The notes: a model not told the origin generated them from the sequence alone. 64,000 nt of DNA from Nitrincola lacisaponensis (GCF_000691225.1 NZ_JMSZ01000021.1:45764-109763); one strand, 5' to 3'. Counted from the stretch's first letter, positions 9,603 to 18,397 are shown. Made by a program: numbers and translations.

Positions 9603-11237
9603 ATGAGTGGAATGGAATATTCTGATTTTTATGCTGCATTTCAACCAGATAGTGTTGAATGTCAGATTCTGCAAGGGCGTCTCGATTCAGGACTTAATGT
9701 GTGTAATGAGGTATGTGACCGTTGGGCGGATGATCCTGCCAGGGTTGCGCTCTACCACTTCGATCCGGATGGTCGCCAAACACAGCTGACCTTTCAGGAG
9801 TTAAGCTGTCAGGCTTCCAGATTTGCCAATTACCTGACACAACAAGGGGTTGTGAAGGGTAGTCGGGTTGCAGGTTTGTTGCCTAGATCACCCGAGTTGC
9901 TGGTTGTTATTCTCGGAACCTTAAAAGTGGGCGCTGTATATCAGCCGCTGTTTACGGCCTTTGGATCAGGAGCGATTGAATATCGTCTGCAGCAGGCAGG
10001 TACGCAGCTCATTGTTACCGATGCAGCCAATTATCCCAAGTTGCTGGATGTCAGTGGTTGTCCGCCTGTGTTGTGTGTTAATCCTGATGCTGGACAGTCT
10101 GTCATGGCGTTTGATCAGGCATTGGCAGGGCAATCTGATTCATTTGAACCGGTTCTAGTGACAGGTAATGATCCGTTTTTGCAGATGTTTACCTCTGGAA
10201 CGGTTGGCAAATCCAAAGGGGTAGCTGTACCTGTCAGGGCTTTGTTGTCTTTTTATCTCTACATGAAATTCGCGATTGATCTGCAACCGCAAGATCGCTA
10301 CTGGAATGTTGCTGATCCAGGTTGGGCATATGGACTGTATTACGCGGTGATTGGTCCTTTGTTGATGGGGCATGCTACCCATTTTAACCAGCAGGGGTTC
10401 ACGCCCGAATCGACGTATCAGATGATTCGTCAATTCAATATCACCAATCTGGCCGCCGCTCCAACGGCCTATCGCTTGCTGATGGCCAATGACCATCTTC
10501 TGCCGCAAGGCGAGTCTATGGGTTTACGTGTTGCCAGTAGTGCGGGCGAGCCGTTAAATCCGGAAGTGATTCACTGGGTGTCAAAACGCCTGGGTTGCCC
10601 GGTAATGGATCATTATGGTCAGACCGAAACTGGCATGACCTGCTGTAATTTTCATGCACTTTCACACCCGCAACGCGTGGGATCAATGGGCTATTCAATG
10701 CCGGGACACCGAGTGGTGGCGCTGGATGAGTCCTTTAATGAGATAGGTGAAGGTGAGGTGGGACAGCTGGCGGTTGATGTTGAGCAGTCTCCTTTGTTCT
10801 TTTTTGATGGTTATACCTGGGCTGAAAAAAATCCGTTTCAGGGTCGTTACTATCTCACCGGGGATATGGTGTTTAGTCATGGTGATGGCGGCTTTTCATT
10901 CACCGGACGAGATGATGACATTATTACCACTGCGGGCTATCGCGTAGGACCAGCCGATATTGAAAGCACACTGCTGGAGCATCCCTCTGTTGCGGAGTCT
11001 GGTGTGGTAGGCAAGCCGGATCCGGAAAGAGGTTCGGTGATTAAAGCCTTTGTGGTGTTGAAAACAGGCTATGACGCGGTTGATTCCTTGAAAGACGAGT
11101 TGCAGTCCCTGGTTCGCAAGCGATTGTCGACGCATGCATTTCCGCGCGAGATTGAGTTTGTGGCTGAGCTGCCCAAAACACCCAGCGGTAAAATTCAGCG
11201 TTTTATTTTGCGACAGTTGGCCGCTGAGCCCAGTTAG
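9603..11237 (+). CDS. AMP-forming acyl-CoA synthetase (short/medium-chain type)
   Basis: A 544-residue ANL-family ligase. Motifs in order are FTSGTVGKSKGVAVP (adenylate-forming loop, with V-G-K-S in place of the common T-G-x-P), DPGWAYGLYY, DHYGQTETGM, TGRDDDIITTAGYRVGP and the C-terminal catalytic lysine in TPSGKIQRFILRQ. The DPGW and YGQTE features resemble the acetyl/medium-chain synthetases rather than FadD. GAGG precedes the ATG by 8 bases. It heads an operon with an ABC importer and a thiolase, so it probably activates the acid that the importer brings in or an acid released in leucine breakdown, such as acetoacetate or a branched short acid. Confidence 0.85.
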   Translation: MSGMEYSDFYAAFQPDSVECQILQGRLDSGLNVCNEVCDRWADDPARVALYHFDPDGRQTQLTFQELSCQASRFANYLTQQGVVKGSRVAGLLPRSPELLVVILGTLKVGAVYQPLFTAFGSGAIEYRLQQAGTQLIVTDAANYPKLLDVSGCPPVLCVNPDAGQSVMAFDQALAGQSDSFEPVLVTGNDPFLQMFTSGTVGKSKGVAVPVRALLSFYLYMKFAIDLQPQDRYWNVADPGWAYGLYYAVIGPLLMGHATHFNQQGFTPESTYQMIRQFNITNLAAAPTAYRLLMANDHLLPQGESMGLRVASSAGEPLNPEVIHWVSKRLGCPVMDHYGQTETGMTCCNFHALSHPQRVGSMGYSMPGHRVVALDESFNEIGEGEVGQLAVDVEQSPLFFFDGYTWAEKNPFQGRYYLTGDMVFSHGDGGFSFTGRDDDIITTAGYRVGPADIESTLLEHPSVAESGVVGKPDPERGSVIKAFVVLKTGYDAVDSLKDELQSLVRKRLSTHAFPREIEFVAELPKTPSGKIQRFILRQLAAEPS

Positions 11238-11330
11238 CCGCTGAACAGGGTGCCTGGCATATCGCTCAGGAAAATAGGATGTAGGTGAGTCGCTACTCTA
11301 CAACAATAAATAAAGAGGCTGCGCAATTTT

Positions 11331-12104
11331 ATGAGTTCAGAATTTGTTCTGGAAACCCGGAACCTTGTCAAAGAGTTCAAAGGGTTTACTGCGGTAGATA
11401 ATGTTGATCTTAAAGTCAGGCGAGGTCATATACACGCATTAATTGGTCCGAATGGCGCGGGGAAAACAACAGTTTTTAATTTGTTGACCAAGTTCCTGAT
11501 TCCCACCCGTGGGCAGATTTTATTCAATGATCAGGATATTACCTCTCTTAAATCTGCGGCAATCGCCAGAATGGGGATTATCCGTTCTTTTCAGATATCG
11601 GCTGTTTTTCCTCATATGACTGCCCTAGAGAATGTCCGGGTCGCCTTGCAGCGGTTTGAAGGGAGCAGTTTTCACTTTTGGAAGAGTGAAAAAAGCCTGA
11701 ACAAGTTGAATGACAAGGCGTATGCGTTGCTTGAGTCCGTCGGGTTGCAGGAATTTGCCAACACGGTGACTGTCGAGCTTTCCTATGGCCGTAAAAGAGC
11801 ACTGGAGCTGGCGACTACTCTTGCAATGGAGCCTGAACTGGTGCTGCTGGATGAGCCAACACAGGGGATGGGTCATGAGGATGTTGATCGGGTCGTAGAG
11901 CTGATCCGCAAAGCGGCAGAGGGGCGCACCATCCTGATGGTAGAGCATAACCTGAGTGTGGTGAGCAAATTGTGTGATCGCATAACGGTGCTGACTCGTG
12001 GCGCTGTGTTGACCGAGGGCAACTATCAGGAGGTTTCACAGAACCCGGTCGTTAAAGAGGCCTATATGGGGAGTGAAGCCACGACGTTAGAAGGAGCCCA
12101 CTGA
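11331..12104 (+). CDS. LIV-type ABC importer, ATP-binding subunit 1 (LivG-like)
   Basis: A 257-residue ATPase of the HAAT/branched-chain amino acid family. It has Walker A IGPNGAGKTT, signature LSYGRKRALELA, Walker B LVLLDEPTQGMG and the switch histidine in MVEHNLSVV. The LivG subfamily is suggested by the C-terminal extension ending in VVKEAYMGSE. It couples ATP hydrolysis to solute import through the permeases encoded at 14229-16111. Its stop overlaps the start of the next ATPase gene (TGATG), so the two are probably made in equal amounts. The 93 bases before it hold no obvious promoter, and it is likely co-transcribed with the upstream synthetase. Confidence 0.92.
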   Translation: MSSEFVLETRNLVKEFKGFTAVDNVDLKVRRGHIHALIGPNGAGKTTVFNLLTKFLIPTRGQILFNDQDITSLKSAAIARMGIIRSFQISAVFPHMTALENVRVALQRFEGSSFHFWKSEKSLNKLNDKAYALLESVGLQEFANTVTVELSYGRKRALELATTLAMEPELVLLDEPTQGMGHEDVDRVVELIRKAAEGRTILMVEHNLSVVSKLCDRITVLTRGAVLTEGNYQEVSQNPVVKEAYMGSEATTLEGAH

Positions 12105-12826
12105 TGACTGATGCAATCAAACCGAATTATGAGCAGTTGAAGCTCACCGATTTGCATGCCTTTTACGGCGAGTCTCATATTCTGCATGGTATTGATTTAC
12201 TGGTCAGAAGAGGCGAGCTGGTAACGCTTCTTGGCAGAAACGGGGCCGGAAGGAGTACGACGCTCAAGGCCATCATGAATATGGTTGGCCGTCGGACTGG
12301 GTCCATTATGATCAATGGTCGTGAAACGATTGGTATTCCTGCACATCATATCGCACGCCTGGGGGTCGGTTACTGCCCCGAAGAGCGTGGCATTTTTGCC
12401 AGCCTGAACGTTGAGGAAAATCTTCTGTTGCCACCTACCGTCCGCAGTGACGGCATGGCATTGGATGAAATCTATGAAATGTTTCCCAACCTGTATGAGC
12501 GACGTTTCAGTCAGGGTACGCGTTTATCCGGTGGTGAACAGCAAATGCTGGCCATGGCCAGAATCCTGCGTACTGGAGCCAATCTGTTGTTGCTGGATGA
12601 AATTACGGAAGGGTTAGCACCGGTCATAGTGCAAAAGCTGGCTGAAGTGCTGATCAAGCTAAAGGAGAAGGGTTTGACCATTATTCTGGTTGAGCAGAAT
12701 TTTCGCTTCGCAGCGCCTCTGGCTGACCGCCATTACTTAATGGAGCACGGTCAGATTGTTGAAGAGATTGATGCCTCTGAGCTCAGCGCGAAACAAGAGT
12801 TACTCAATACTTACCTCGGAGTATAG
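12104..12826 (+). CDS. LIV-type ABC importer, ATP-binding subunit 2 (LivF-like), Walker A Lys to Arg
   Basis: A 240-residue ATPase paired with the preceding one. The fold markers are LSGGEQQMLAMARIL, Walker B LLLLDEITEGLAP and the switch histidine region replaced by LVEQNFRFAAPLAD, which has Gln as in other LivF proteins. Its Walker A reads LLGRNGAGRSTTLKAIM: the invariant lysine that contacts the beta and gamma phosphates is arginine (codon AGG at 12251-12253). Either this subunit turns over ATP poorly and the LivG-like partner does most of the work, or the clade tolerates arginine. It is translated through a TGATG overlap and ends 105 bases before the binding-protein gene. Confidence 0.9.
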   Translation: MTDAIKPNYEQLKLTDLHAFYGESHILHGIDLLVRRGELVTLLGRNGAGRSTTLKAIMNMVGRRTGSIMINGRETIGIPAHHIARLGVGYCPEERGIFASLNVEENLLLPPTVRSDGMALDEIYEMFPNLYERRFSQGTRLSGGEQQMLAMARILRTGANLLLLDEITEGLAPVIVQKLAEVLIKLKEKGLTIILVEQNFRFAAPLADRHYLMEHGQIVEEIDASELSAKQELLNTYLGV

Positions 12827-12931
12827 GTAAATGTTTGCTGCTGTCCGAAAGGCGTAGCAAATGACCTGTGTGACACACGTGTTCTGTTATGTAAAACAAA
12901 AATAAAAGCCGATAGGCAATGGAGACACACT

Positions 12932-14143
12932 ATGAATCTAATGAAAAAAATACTCACTGCTGCTGTTGCATCCGCAATGATTGCAGGTACGGCTCAGGCG
13001 GCTATATCTAACAATGAAGTACGTATCGGCTACCTGGCAGATATGTCCGGTACCTACCGGGATCTGGCCGGGCCGAACGGCCTGACTGCATTGCAGATGG
13101 CGATTGAGGATTTTGGTGGCCAGGTGCATGGGGCGCCGATTCGTGTACTGAGTGCGGATGACCGCAACAGTGCGGACGTTGCTTCCAGTACCGTACGTCA
13201 GTGGGTAGAGCGGGATAATGTCGACATGGTTGCCGGTATGGTTGCTTCGTCCGTGACATTGGCTGCGGTCAGAATTCTGGAACAGAACGACAAGCTCGGT
13301 ATAGTGTCTGGCTCTGCTGCATCCAGTATTACCAATGAACACTGTTCACCTAATCATATTCACTATGTCTACGATACCTATCCGCTGGCGCATGGTACGG
13401 CACAGGCTGTTGTGCAGGAAGGGGGTGACAGCTGGTTTATTCTGACAGCGGACTATGCGTTCGGCCATGCACTTGAGGCAGATGTTGAGAAGGTTGTACT
13501 CGAGAACGGTGGTCGTGTGATTCAGAAGGTGCGTCATCCTTTCCCGACCAGTGATTTCTCTTCTTTTATTCTTCAGGCGCAGAGTTCAGGTGCCAGTGTT
13601 GTTGCGTTGGCTAATGCCGGTTCAGATACAACCAATGCGATTACGACTGCAGGTGAATTTGGTCTGACTCAAAGCGGCCAGACACTTGCTGCCTTGTTGC
13701 TGTTCCTGACAGATGTGCATGCATTGGGAGTTGAGGCTGCACAGGGTATACAGCTGACAACAGGCTGGTATTGGGACATGAATGATGAAACGCGTGCCTG
13801 GTCTGATCGATTTATGGAAAAAACAGGTGTGCGGCCAACCATGGTTCATGCGGGTATTTATTCCAGCACCCTGCATTATTTGAGTGCCATTGAAGCGACC
13901 GGCACGGATGATACACAAACGGTCCGTCGCCATATGATGGATACGCCAATCAATGATATGTTCGCCCAAAACGGCATCATTCGTGAGGATGGTCGCATGA
14001 TCCATGATATGTATCTGGCACAGGTGAAAACACCGGCTGAATCTCAGAATGAATGGGATCTATACAATATCGTCCGGACCATTCCCGCAGAGGAGGCATA
14101 TCGTCCGCTTTCTGAAAGTCAGTGCCGATTGGTAAATAACTGA
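12932..14143 (+). CDS. Periplasmic solute-binding protein of the LIV-type importer
   Basis: A 403-residue type I periplasmic binding protein. The N-terminus is a Sec signal peptide (MNLMKKILTAAVASAMIAG, cleavage after TAQA). The mature part begins with NEVRIGYLADMSGTYRDLAGPNG, the start of a Peripla_BP_6 domain, and keeps the GSAASS ligand-binding segment. It delivers the ligand to the permeases at 14229-16111. Relatives in this group bind leucine, other aliphatic amino acids, amides or short and aromatic carboxylates. Because the operon has an acyl-CoA synthetase and a thiolase but no aminotransferase, a carboxylic acid ligand seems at least as likely as an amino acid. Its Shine-Dalgarno (GGAGA) is strong. 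Confidence 0.9.
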   Translation: MNLMKKILTAAVASAMIAGTAQAAISNNEVRIGYLADMSGTYRDLAGPNGLTALQMAIEDFGGQVHGAPIRVLSADDRNSADVASSTVRQWVERDNVDMVAGMVASSVTLAAVRILEQNDKLGIVSGSAASSITNEHCSPNHIHYVYDTYPLAHGTAQAVVQEGGDSWFILTADYAFGHALEADVEKVVLENGGRVIQKVRHPFPTSDFSSFILQAQSSGASVVALANAGSDTTNAITTAGEFGLTQSGQTLAALLLFLTDVHALGVEAAQGIQLTTGWYWDMNDETRAWSDRFMEKTGVRPTMVHAGIYSSTLHYLSAIEATGTDDTQTVRRHMMDTPINDMFAQNGIIREDGRMIHDMYLAQVKTPAESQNEWDLYNIVRTIPAEEAYRPLSESQCRLVNN

Positions 14144-14153
14144 AAAAAGTCAT

Positions 14154-14177
14154 CACGCTCCCTTTAGGGGGAGCGTG
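14154..14177 (+). terminator. Intercistronic hairpin between binding-protein and permease genes
   Basis: CACGCTCCC and GGGAGCGTG form a perfect 9-bp stem with a TTTAGG loop, 10 bases after the binding-protein stop. No T run follows, so it is probably not a full terminator. Such hairpins often protect the upstream message and limit read-through, giving an excess of binding protein over permease. A GTG within its right arm could start a longer permease, but the ATG at 14229 is preferred. Confidence 0.6.
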
Positions 14178-14228
14178 TGTGATGTCTTGATTCAGTTGAT
14201 TAAATTTTCTTTAGGCGGGAATTTTTGT

Positions 14229-15116
14229 ATGAGTATGATATTCGGAGTGCCGGTAGCTGTACTCTCAGGTCAGTTACTGCTGGGTCTTATTAATGGTGCA
14301 TTTTATGCGTTATTAAGTCTTGGGCTGGCAGTGATCTTTGGTTTGCTTAAAATCATTAACTTCTCCCATGGCGCATTTTATATGCTGGGAGCGCTGCTGA
14401 CAGTGGTGTTATTTAACACTCTGGGCGTGAATTACTGGATGGCATTGTTTTTAGCGCCATTGATTGTCGGGATTGTGGGTGTTCTGGTTGAATACTTCCT
14501 GCTCAGAAAAATTGCCAATGAAGATCATATTTACAGCCTGTTGCTAACCTTTGGGTTGGCGCTGGTGATTCAGGGTGTTCTGACAAACATCTATGGTGTT
14601 TCTGGAATGCGTTATGCCATACCTGAGGTTTTCAGAGGGGGCGTTAACCTGGGCTTCATGTTTTTGCCTTACTACAGAGCCTGGGTCATTGTTGCCGCGC
14701 TGGTTGTCTGCTTCGGGACCTGGTTTATGATTGAAAAAACCAAACTCGGTTCCTATCTGAGGGCCGGCACTGAAAACTCCAAACTGATGCAGGCTTTTGG
14801 AATTAACGTCCCGTTGCTGGTCAGTTTAACCTATGGTTTTGGGGTGATGCTGGCTGCATTTGCTGGTGTTCTGGCAGCTCCTATTTACTCCGTTACTCCG
14901 GTGATGGGGGCAAATATATTAATCATCGTTTTTGCGGTTGTGGTGATTGGTGGTATGGGGTCAATCATTGGTGCAATTGTGACAGGTCTGGCGATGGGGG
15001 TTATTGAAGGCTTAACCAAGGTTTTTTACCCGGAAGCTGCAAGTACGGTAATTTTCCTGGTCATGGTATTGGTTTTGTTGGTTAAACCCGCAGGACTGTT
15101 TGGTAAGGAGGCATGA
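14229..15116 (+). CDS. LIV-type ABC importer, permease subunit 1 (LivH-like)
   Basis: A 295-residue inner-membrane permease with about eight hydrophobic segments. It has the family stretch LINGAFYALLSLGLAVIFG near the N-terminus, IINFSHGAFYMLGA, and the cytoplasmic coupling loop LRAGTENSKLMQAFGIN that contacts the ATPases. The ATG at 14229 is preferred to a GTG at 14175, because the GTG lies inside a hairpin and its extra residues do not look like the family. The stop overlaps the start of the next permease gene by 4 bases. Confidence 0.9.
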   Translation: MSMIFGVPVAVLSGQLLLGLINGAFYALLSLGLAVIFGLLKIINFSHGAFYMLGALLTVVLFNTLGVNYWMALFLAPLIVGIVGVLVEYFLLRKIANEDHIYSLLLTFGLALVIQGVLTNIYGVSGMRYAIPEVFRGGVNLGFMFLPYYRAWVIVAALVVCFGTWFMIEKTKLGSYLRAGTENSKLMQAFGINVPLLVSLTYGFGVMLAAFAGVLAAPIYSVTPVMGANILIIVFAVVVIGGMGSIIGAIVTGLAMGVIEGLTKVFYPEAASTVIFLVMVLVLLVKPAGLFGKEA

Positions 15117-16111
15117 TGATGACGCCTATTTCTGAAAACACTGCAACAAAGCGCTATGTTGAAAACGCCCTCCGATCCGAGCGTCGTCATTTCAAAATTT
15201 ATGCTGTCTTATTGCTGCTGGCACTGGTTGCGCCCTTTGTCGTCTATCCTGTGTTTTTGATGAAAATTCTGTGCTTTGCATTATTTGCGGTCGCCTTTAA
15301 CCTGCTGCTGGGCTATGTGGGGCTGCTGTCGTTCGGGCATGCTGCCTTTCTGGCAACGGGTGGTTACACCACAGGCTACTTGCTCAGCACTTACTCGGGC
15401 TTCAGTACCGAGTTGGCAATATTGCTCGCCACTGCGGCGTCAACGCTTCTGGGTTTGCTATTCGGTGTGTTGGCCATTCGTCGGCAGGGCATTTACTTTG
15501 CCATGATTACACTGGCATTGGCTCAGTTAGTGTTCTTTTTCTACCTTCAGTCACCTTTCACGGGCGGTGAGGACGGGATGCATGGTATTCCCAGAGGGGC
15601 ATTGCTGGGCTTCATCGATCTGCAGAACAATCTGATGATGTACTACTTTGTTCTGGCTGTTTTCGTGTTTGGATTTGGACTGGTGCGTCGAATCGTGCAC
15701 TCGCCTTATGGTCAGATACTGAAGGCGATCAAGGAAAATGAGCCAAGAGCAACCTCTCTGGGGTACAACGTCGACCAATACAAACTGGTTGCTTTCGTGG
15801 TGTCCGCCGGGTTGGCTGGACTGGCCGGTTCGGTTAAAACCATCGTCTTTCAATTGGCTTCTCTGAATGATGCGCATTGGCACATGTCCGGAGAAGTGGT
15901 GTTGATGACCTTGCTTGGTGGGGTGGGTACGCTGCTGGGGCCTGTAATTGGTGCCGCATTCGTGGTGAGCCTTGAGCATCAGCTGGCACAGAGTGCATTG
16001 GGGAACTGGGTGAACGTCATCCTGGGTATTATCTTTATTGTATGTGTGTTGACCTTCAGGGCCGGTATTGTCGGAGAGTTTCAAAAGTTCTTTAAAAAGA
16101 ACTTCCGCTAG
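15113..16111 (+). CDS. LIV-type ABC importer, permease subunit 2 (LivM-like)
   Basis: A 332-residue inner-membrane permease that pairs with the LivH-like subunit. The family core NLLLGYVGLLSFGHAAFLATGGY is present, with RRQGIYFAMITLALAQL and the coupling loop LKAIKENEPRATSLGYN. About eight membrane segments follow a basic, soluble N-terminal stretch of some 30 residues. Three consecutive ATG codons open the gene, so the exact start is uncertain by one or two residues. The thiolase gene begins 42 bases downstream. Confidence 0.9.
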   Translation: MMMTPISENTATKRYVENALRSERRHFKIYAVLLLLALVAPFVVYPVFLMKILCFALFAVAFNLLLGYVGLLSFGHAAFLATGGYTTGYLLSTYSGFSTELAILLATAASTLLGLLFGVLAIRRQGIYFAMITLALAQLVFFFYLQSPFTGGEDGMHGIPRGALLGFIDLQNNLMMYYFVLAVFVFGFGLVRRIVHSPYGQILKAIKENEPRATSLGYNVDQYKLVAFVVSAGLAGLAGSVKTIVFQLASLNDAHWHMSGEVVLMTLLGGVGTLLGPVIGAAFVVSLEHQLAQSALGNWVNVILGIIFIVCVLTFRAGIVGEFQKFFKKNFR

Positions 16112-16153
16112 TCACTGGAGCGGCATTTAGTAGATCAAGTCAATGAGGTCAAA

Positions 16154-17332
16154 ATGAGTGATTCAATTGTAATAGTGTCAGCAGCGCGCACGCCAATGGG
16201 TGGTTTACAGGGTGACTTGAGTCGTGTCAGAGCGCCTGATCTGGGGGCGGTGGCTATTCAAGAGGCCCTGCAGCGATCCGGCTTGACTGCTGAACAGGTC
16301 GATGAAGTGGTGATGGGCTGTGTGTTGCCAGCCGGATTAGGTCAGGCGCCTGCGCGTCAGGCCGCTCTTAAGGCCGGATTGCCTCTGTCTGTGGGCTGTA
16401 CCACCGTCAATAAAATGTGCGGGTCGGGAATGAAAGCGGTGATGCTCGCCCATGATCAGATACTGGCTGGCAGCTGTGATGTGATGATTGCCGGCGGAAT
16501 GGAAAATATGAGCCAGTCTCCCTACTTGTTGCCCAGAGTTCGGGAAGGTTTGCGCATGGGGCATGCTCAGGTGATGGATCACATGTTCCTGGATGGCCTT
16601 GAAGATGCCTATGAAGGTGGTCTGATGGGCTCTTTTGCGCAGCGTACTGCTGACCAGTTTGGTGTGACACGGGAAGCGATGGATGATTTTGCCATAGCAT
16701 CGCTGGAAAAATCACTGACAGCTATTCATTCAGGTACCTTCAAGGATGAGATTGCATCTGTGACAGTCACAGGGCGGGCAGGTGACCAGTTGGTTGATAC
16801 TGATGAGCAGCCGGGCAAGGCGCGTATCGACAAAATTCGCAGTTTGCATCCTGCTTTTGCTAAAGAAGGCAGTGTGACGGCGGCTAATTCGAGCTCCATA
16901 TCGGACGGTGCATCAGCGCTGGTGTTGATGCGGGAGGCGGACGCGCTGGCGAAAGGGCTGACTCCGCTTGCCAGAATTGTTGCACATGCAACACACGCTC
17001 AGCTGCCAGCTGAATTTACGTTGGCGCCGATCGGTTCGATTGAGAAGGTTCTGGCCAGGGCTGGATGGGAGAAGGGCAGCGTTGATCTGTATGAGATTAA
17101 TGAGGCCTTTGCTGTGGTCACCATGCTGGCTATTGAGCAGTTGGGTCTGAACCCCGACAAGGTGAACGTGAAGGGTGGTGCCTGTGCTTTGGGGCACCCG
17201 ATAGGTTCCAGTGGTTCCCGTATTCTGGTAACGCTGCTGTATGCGTTAAAACAACAAGGCTTGAAACGCGGTGTAGCCTCCTTGTGCATTGGTGGTGGCG
17301 AGGCCACTGCTGTTGCGCTTGAGCTTTGTTGA
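16154..17332 (+). CDS. Acetyl-CoA C-acetyltransferase (biosynthetic/degradative thiolase)
   Basis: A 392-residue thiolase that interconverts two acetyl-CoA with acetoacetyl-CoA. The nucleophilic cysteine is in NKMCGSGMKAVMLAHDQI, the catalytic His in NEAFAVVTMLA and GHPIGSSGSRI, and the second cysteine in SLCIGGGEATAVAL. The length and the GMENMSQSPYLLPR segment match the AtoB/PhaA group. At the end of the synthetase-transporter operon it can split acetoacetyl-CoA made from the acetoacetate of leucine breakdown, which links this operon with liu. It converges on mmsR with 6 bases between the stop codons. Confidence 0.93.
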   Translation: MSDSIVIVSAARTPMGGLQGDLSRVRAPDLGAVAIQEALQRSGLTAEQVDEVVMGCVLPAGLGQAPARQAALKAGLPLSVGCTTVNKMCGSGMKAVMLAHDQILAGSCDVMIAGGMENMSQSPYLLPRVREGLRMGHAQVMDHMFLDGLEDAYEGGLMGSFAQRTADQFGVTREAMDDFAIASLEKSLTAIHSGTFKDEIASVTVTGRAGDQLVDTDEQPGKARIDKIRSLHPAFAKEGSVTAANSSSISDGASALVLMREADALAKGLTPLARIVAHATHAQLPAEFTLAPIGSIEKVLARAGWEKGSVDLYEINEAFAVVTMLAIEQLGLNPDKVNVKGGACALGHPIGSSGSRILVTLLYALKQQGLKRGVASLCIGGGEATAVALELC

Positions 17333-17338
17333 CGGGTT

Positions 17339-18238
17339 TTACTCCTTGTAGGTCGCCCGGCCCAGTCTGATATTGCGGTACTGGCTGGGCGATATACCCA
17401 TCACTTTGCTGAAGCTTCTGGAAAAGTAGTAGGCATCCTCGTAGCCCAGTGTCCAGGCAATTTCACTGATGCGCTGATCAGTGATATCGAGCAAGTGGCA
17501 GGCTTTTTCAATTTTCATCCGGATAAAGTCATTAATAGGCGTGCTGCCGGTCAGTTGTTTGTAGCGTTTGATGAAATGGTATTTGGACAGGTTGGCTCTG
17601 GCTGCAAGGGTATCGATATCGAGCGATTCATGTAGCCGGGTCAGCATGAAGGTGTGTATCGCATCCAGATTAAAGCTTTGATCAAATTGATGCTGTTGCT
17701 GGGTTTTCAGGAGCGCAATATGTGTCAGGATCTGGCGCAGGAGACTGCTGGCGTGCAGGTACGCGGTAAACTGTTGCGTTGTTTTTCTCAAGTCCAGTAG
17801 CGATTCAAAGTCGTTCGCCAGTCTAGGATGCAGTCCGATAGGGCTGACAGGGCTTTGCAGGTTATGGTTGAGTGAGATTAAAAACTCGTTCAGCAAGATA
17901 CCATCACAGTGTACCCAGTAAATACTCCAGGGATCATTCGTTGAAGCTTCATAGCTATGAATGACGTCCTTGGGGATCACGACGAGGTCTCCGGCAGTAA
18001 TTTTGTATGTAAGTTTACCTATGCGTAAACTTCCTTGGCCTTTAACGCAATATATTAATAGTAAGTCGTCATGCCTGGATCTGGACATGCTGTGATCTCT
18101 GGCTTCCTGGTAAAAACCCAGGGCAAGAGGGTAGAGATCCTGGCTTATTCTATGAGACTTTAGTTGGCTAACTATCTGTCTTGGAAGCACAAAACGCATA
18201 CTGCCTTTTGGAATTGGCCAGCTGGAAGGTTGGCTCAT
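17339..18238 (-). CDS. mmsR: AraC-family activator of the valine (mms) operon
   Basis: A 299-residue regulator with an N-terminal cupin-like arm (residues about 25-160; LLIYCVKGQGSLRIG) and a C-terminal double helix-turn-helix: DTLAARANLSKYHFIKRYKQ and ISEIAWTLGYEDAYYFSRSF. In pseudomonads the mmsAB operon is activated by an AraC-family protein, MmsR, encoded divergently next to it; the position here is the same, with mmsA starting 224 bases away. The start at 18238, with GAGAG upstream, is preferred over a longer frame that would extend 22 residues into the promoter region. The effector is not visible; 3-hydroxyisobutyrate or valine-derived compounds are candidates. Confidence 0.85.
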   Translation of the reverse strand: MSQPSSWPIPKGSMRFVLPRQIVSQLKSHRISQDLYPLALGFYQEARDHSMSRSRHDDLLLIYCVKGQGSLRIGKLTYKITAGDLVVIPKDVIHSYEASTNDPWSIYWVHCDGILLNEFLISLNHNLQSPVSPIGLHPRLANDFESLLDLRKTTQQFTAYLHASSLLRQILTHIALLKTQQQHQFDQSFNLDAIHTFMLTRLHESLDIDTLAARANLSKYHFIKRYKQLTGSTPINDFIRMKIEKACHLLDITDQRISEIAWTLGYEDAYYFSRSFSKVMGISPSQYRNIRLGRATYKE

Positions 18239-18381
18239 AATGATGGCTCTCTTTAGCTCAGGAAGTTTTTGGATTCTGAAAACTGTCACAATATAGTCCA
18301 TCACCTTAGCAACTTATGCAATCATTTTGGCGCTTTCGGCATGTTAAAACATATATCTATTGCAAACCGTCTGATATGGAT

Positions 18382-18397
18382 TTAACGTTAACGTAAA
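18382..18397. promoter_or_regulatory. LiuR-like operator before mmsA
   Basis: TTAACGTTAACGTAAA matches the TTTACGT-NN-ACGTAAA palindrome in front of liuR with one mismatch. It lies 65 bases upstream of the mmsA start in the mmsR-mmsA divergent region. Downstream it continues with GGTAA, as in the site at 9536-9551. Control of the valine operon by LiuR, in addition to MmsR, is inferred. Confidence 0.7.

Noticed and set aside
12867..12877. TGTGTGACACA inverted repeat before the binding-protein gene
   Set aside because: Only 5 bp per arm with a 1-base centre, no neighbouring promoter; too short to call an operator.
14175..14228. GTG start giving a longer LivH-like permease
   Set aside because: The GTG lies in the right arm of the 14154-14177 hairpin and the 18 added residues are polar and unlike the family's N-terminus; the ATG at 14229 fits better.
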